Positions 61,811 through 64,000 of a stretch of DNA of 64,000 nucleotides are shown piece after piece; position 1 is the stretch's first letter; each line of letters starts with the position of its first letter. This stretch comes from Chitinophagaceae bacterium IBVUCB2 (GTDB lineage Bacteria; Bacteroidota; Bacteroidia; Chitinophagales; Chitinophagaceae): the NCBI GenBank assembly GCA_002127295.1, contig NFUV01000001.1, positions 186,001-250,000 on the forward strand, written 5' to 3'. A program made the position numbers and the translations under genes. Below the pieces are notes generated by a model. That model saw only the letters and a list, made by a program, of their open reading frames with translations, ran no database searches and was not told the origin of the DNA.

Positions 61811-61922
61811 TATTAAGTCCTCTTGGGTTGATTTCCACCATTTTTCCACTTCTTGCAAATTATTTCTGCTTTTTGCGTTTTTGTGCGGGAATTTCAATAT
61901 TTTGTCCAATCAAATCTAACGA

Positions 61923-62672
61923 ATGCTTAAAAAGGAAAGACAGGCTTATATCCTTCACCAGGTTAACCTGCACAACAAAGTCCTTTCATCACTACTCTGT
62001 TCTGAGATAAATGTATCTGAGGATACTATCCGCCGAGATTTACAAGAACTGGCCGATGAGGGTAAAGTAATTAAAGTACATGGCGGTGCTCTTTCACATT
62101 CTTTCAACCAGGTTTATTTTCCTACTAACGGTGTTTACTCGCAAAATCATAAAAAAACGATTGCTGAAAAAGCAGTTGGACTTATTAGCAACGGCATGTT
62201 TGTTCTTACAAGTGGTGGTACCACTATTATTGAGATGGCCCGTTCACTACCACCTCAGTTAAAAGCAACATTTATTTCTGGTAGCATTCCGGCAATTTTG
62301 GAATACATGTACCATCCCAATATCGAAGTAATATTAATTGGTGATAAAATTTCTAAAAATTCAAAGATCACAGTTGGATCTAAAGCTATTGCTAAAATAA
62401 AACAGCTAAAAGCTGATATATGTTTTTTAGGCACTAATGCTATAGATGTAGAGCATGGCATTACTGATAATGATTGGGAAGTGGTGCAGCTAAAACGGGC
62501 CATGATCGAGTCTTCTAAAATGGTAGTGTGCTTGAGTATTGCTGAAAAAATAAATTCAGCACAACCTATCCGTGTTTGTGGATTAGATGAGATTGATATG
62601 CTGATTACTGAATTGCCAGCTAATGATCCTTTATTAAAACCCTATATCAATGCCGGGGTAAGAGTGGCATGA
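61923..62672 (+). CDS. DeoR/GlpR-family transcriptional regulator
   Basis: 249 residues. The N-terminal helix-turn-helix (about 4-57: KKERQAYILHQVNLHNKVLSSLLCSEINVSEDTIRRDLQELADEGKVIKVHGGAL) is the DeoR type. The effector-binding domain (about 75-230) has LTSGGTTIIEMARSLP, the sugar-phosphate binding region, and ADICFLGTNAIDVEHGITDND. It likely controls the downstream SusC gene or sugar use elsewhere. The susC-like start is 45 bases away on the same strand. Confidence 0.9.
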   Translation: MLKKERQAYILHQVNLHNKVLSSLLCSEINVSEDTIRRDLQELADEGKVIKVHGGALSHSFNQVYFPTNGVYSQNHKKTIAEKAVGLISNGMFVLTSGGTTIIEMARSLPPQLKATFISGSIPAILEYMYHPNIEVILIGDKISKNSKITVGSKAIAKIKQLKADICFLGTNAIDVEHGITDNDWEVVQLKRAMIESSKMVVCLSIAEKINSAQPIRVCGLDEIDMLITELPANDPLLKPYINAGVRVA

Positions 62673-62716
62673 TAAATTTGTGATTGCTTATTCTAAATAT
62701 TTAAAACAAAACAGTT

Positions 62717-64000
62717 ATGAGAAGAATTCTTCAATTGTTTCTTTCATTGTTACTGGTGATGCTGCTTCTTCCACCAGCTCTGCAAGCACAGGAAAGAACA
62801 GTTACTGGTACAATAGTATCAGAAGACAGTAAAACTCCTTTGAGTGGAGTAACAGTCAGGGTAAAAGGAACCCGCCGTATTGTGCAAACAGATGCGAACG
62901 GCAAATTCTCCATTAAAGTAAATCCTGGAGAAACTTTAGTAGTAACCTATGTTGGTTATGTTTCAGAAGATATAAAGCCAGGTGATGGTACTATAGGTGT
63001 TAGCCTTAAAACGGCTGATAATACCATGGGCGAAGTTGTAGTAACGGCCATGGATATAAAACGCAATCCAAGGTCCTTAGGTTACTCTACCCAAACCGTA
63101 AATGGGGATGTAATTCAAGAAACACAACGAGAAAACTTTTTAAATAGTTTACAAGGTCGTGTTGCCGGATTAACATTGGATCAAACTTCTGGTTTAGCCG
63201 GAGCTTCATCATCTGTTGTTCTTCGTGGATTCAACTCACTATCATTAAGCAATCAACCTCTTTATGTTGTGGATGGTGTAGTATTAGATAACTCAACCAT
63301 GAGTGAAACTTCTGGTGGAGGTACAGGTCTTGGTCTTGCATCAGACAGATCAAACCGGGAAAGTGATTACCAAAATCGGATAGCCGATATCAATCCAAGC
63401 GATATTGAAAGTCTTACAGTTTTAAAAGGGCCGGAAGCAACAGCCCTTTATGGTAGCCAGGCAAGTTCTGGTGCTATTATTATAACAACAAGAAAAGCAA
63501 AGACAAATAAATTTGCCATACAATATGATAATAGTCTTCGTTTACAAAAAATAACCCGTTTCCCTGAAACATTAGATATTTACAGTAATGGTACTAATGG
63601 AATTTCCGCTGCACAATTTGGAAGTGGTTTTTTCAGAAGATTTGGTGCGCCTTATCCGGAAGGCACTGAGCTTTTTGATAACAAAAGAAATTTCTTCCGT
63701 ACGGGTACTGCACAAACACATAACCTGGGTATGGACTTTGGATTTAAAGAATCTAAATTCAGAGTATCAGGTAGCTACTTTAATCAAAAAGGAATAGTGC
63801 CTAATAATAACTTTAAGAGGTATAGTGCCAGGATATCTAACACTACGAAGCTCTTTAAAGATAAAATTGAAATCATTCCTTCGTTTGCATATACAAAATC
63901 AGAAAATGACAAAGTGTTGAGAGGTGGTGGTGGTTATTTGCTCAGCCTGATTATGTGGCCAAGTACTGACGATATAAGAAATTATGAAACACAAACTGGA
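62717..64000 (+). CDS. SusC/RagA-family TonB-linked outer-membrane receptor (partial)
   Basis: Starts with a signal peptide (MRRILQLFLSLLLVMLLLPP), then a carboxypeptidase-D-like domain (about 25-110: TVTGTIVSEDSKTPLSGVTVRVKGT). The plug region follows: LQGRVAGLTLDQTSGLAGASSSVVLRGFNSLSLSNQPLYVVDGVV and LTVLKGPEATALYGSQASSGAIIITTRK. This is the SusC order: such receptors take up oligosaccharides or peptides with a SusD lipoprotein, which should follow past the window edge. The frame is open for 428 codons to the end. Confidence 0.92.
   Translation, partial: MRRILQLFLSLLLVMLLLPPALQAQERTVTGTIVSEDSKTPLSGVTVRVKGTRRIVQTDANGKFSIKVNPGETLVVTYVGYVSEDIKPGDGTIGVSLKTADNTMGEVVVTAMDIKRNPRSLGYSTQTVNGDVIQETQRENFLNSLQGRVAGLTLDQTSGLAGASSSVVLRGFNSLSLSNQPLYVVDGVVLDNSTMSETSGGGTGLGLASDRSNRESDYQNRIADINPSDIESLTVLKGPEATALYGSQASSGAIIITTRKAKTNKFAIQYDNSLRLQKITRFPETLDIYSNGTNGISAAQFGSGFFRRFGAPYPEGTELFDNKRNFFRTGTAQTHNLGMDFGFKESKFRVSGSYFNQKGIVPNNNFKRYSARISNTTKLFKDKIEIIPSFAYTKSENDKVLRGGGGYLLSLIMWPSTDDIRNYETQTG

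Overview
The window looks like a chromosomal segment of a low-GC member of the Bacteroidota, most likely near the Chitinophagaceae. This is inferred from a SusC/RagA TonB-linked receptor, an OstA-like/LptD/MCE envelope cluster of the kind seen in that phylum, many short secreted proteins and lipoproteins, A-rich ribosome-binding regions without strong Shine-Dalgarno sequences, and TAnnTTTG-type -7 promoter elements (clearest in front of the tRNA). No species can be named from the sequence alone.

Layout. 0-20 kb: start of a response regulator running off the left edge, pyruvate dehydrogenase E1 beta, a Cys-rich repeat lipoprotein, a TrpF-like enzyme, a metallophosphoesterase, a B12-type radical SAM protein, a gamma-glutamyltransferase family protein, an SF1 helicase, a two-domain cupin, and a large Asp-box/sortilin-like repeat protein. 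20-35 kb: ordinary metabolism and envelope functions (SDR, D-lactate dehydrogenase-like enzyme, PQQ-type sugar dehydrogenase, luciferase-like oxidoreductase, RaiA-like ribosome factor, PAS histidine kinase, L,D-transpeptidase, SulP transporter). 34.8-40.8 kb: a 12-unit array of exactly 21-bp repeats, a relic of a serine hydrolase gene, the cbpA-cbpM chaperone pair, two serine hydrolases of the beta-lactamase fold and a rifampin ADP-ribosyltransferase.

40.8-46.6 kb is the accessory part. It holds a Sel1-repeat protein, two small lipoproteins and a three-gene CBASS anti-phage operon: CD-NTase, E2-like enzyme and S-4TM pore-forming effector (the short, E1-less type II layout). A roughly 66-bp double-hairpin repeat lies just after the stop codon of each of three successive transcription units here, so the region reads like a row of gene cassettes.

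46.6-50.9 kb: histidine degradation genes hutU and hutH on the minus strand, with deoD on the plus strand between them, flanked by two copies of a roughly 73-bp inverted-repeat element. 51-54.5 kb: a tandem pair of secreted paralogs, tRNA-Arg(UCU), ung, an acetyltransferase and plsC. 54.5-61.2 kb: lptD, an N-acetylmuramoyl-L-alanine amidase, an MCE/MlaD-like protein and an OstA-like protein, all for envelope biogenesis. The right edge holds a DeoR-type regulator and the first 428 codons of a SusC/RagA receptor.

The strongest items for follow-up are the CBASS operon with its overlapping CD-NTase/E2 junction, the dispersed double-hairpin element that follows it and its neighbours, the 21-bp array, and several relics of recent duplication (lipoprotein tail, serine hydrolase tail, tRNA 3' end).
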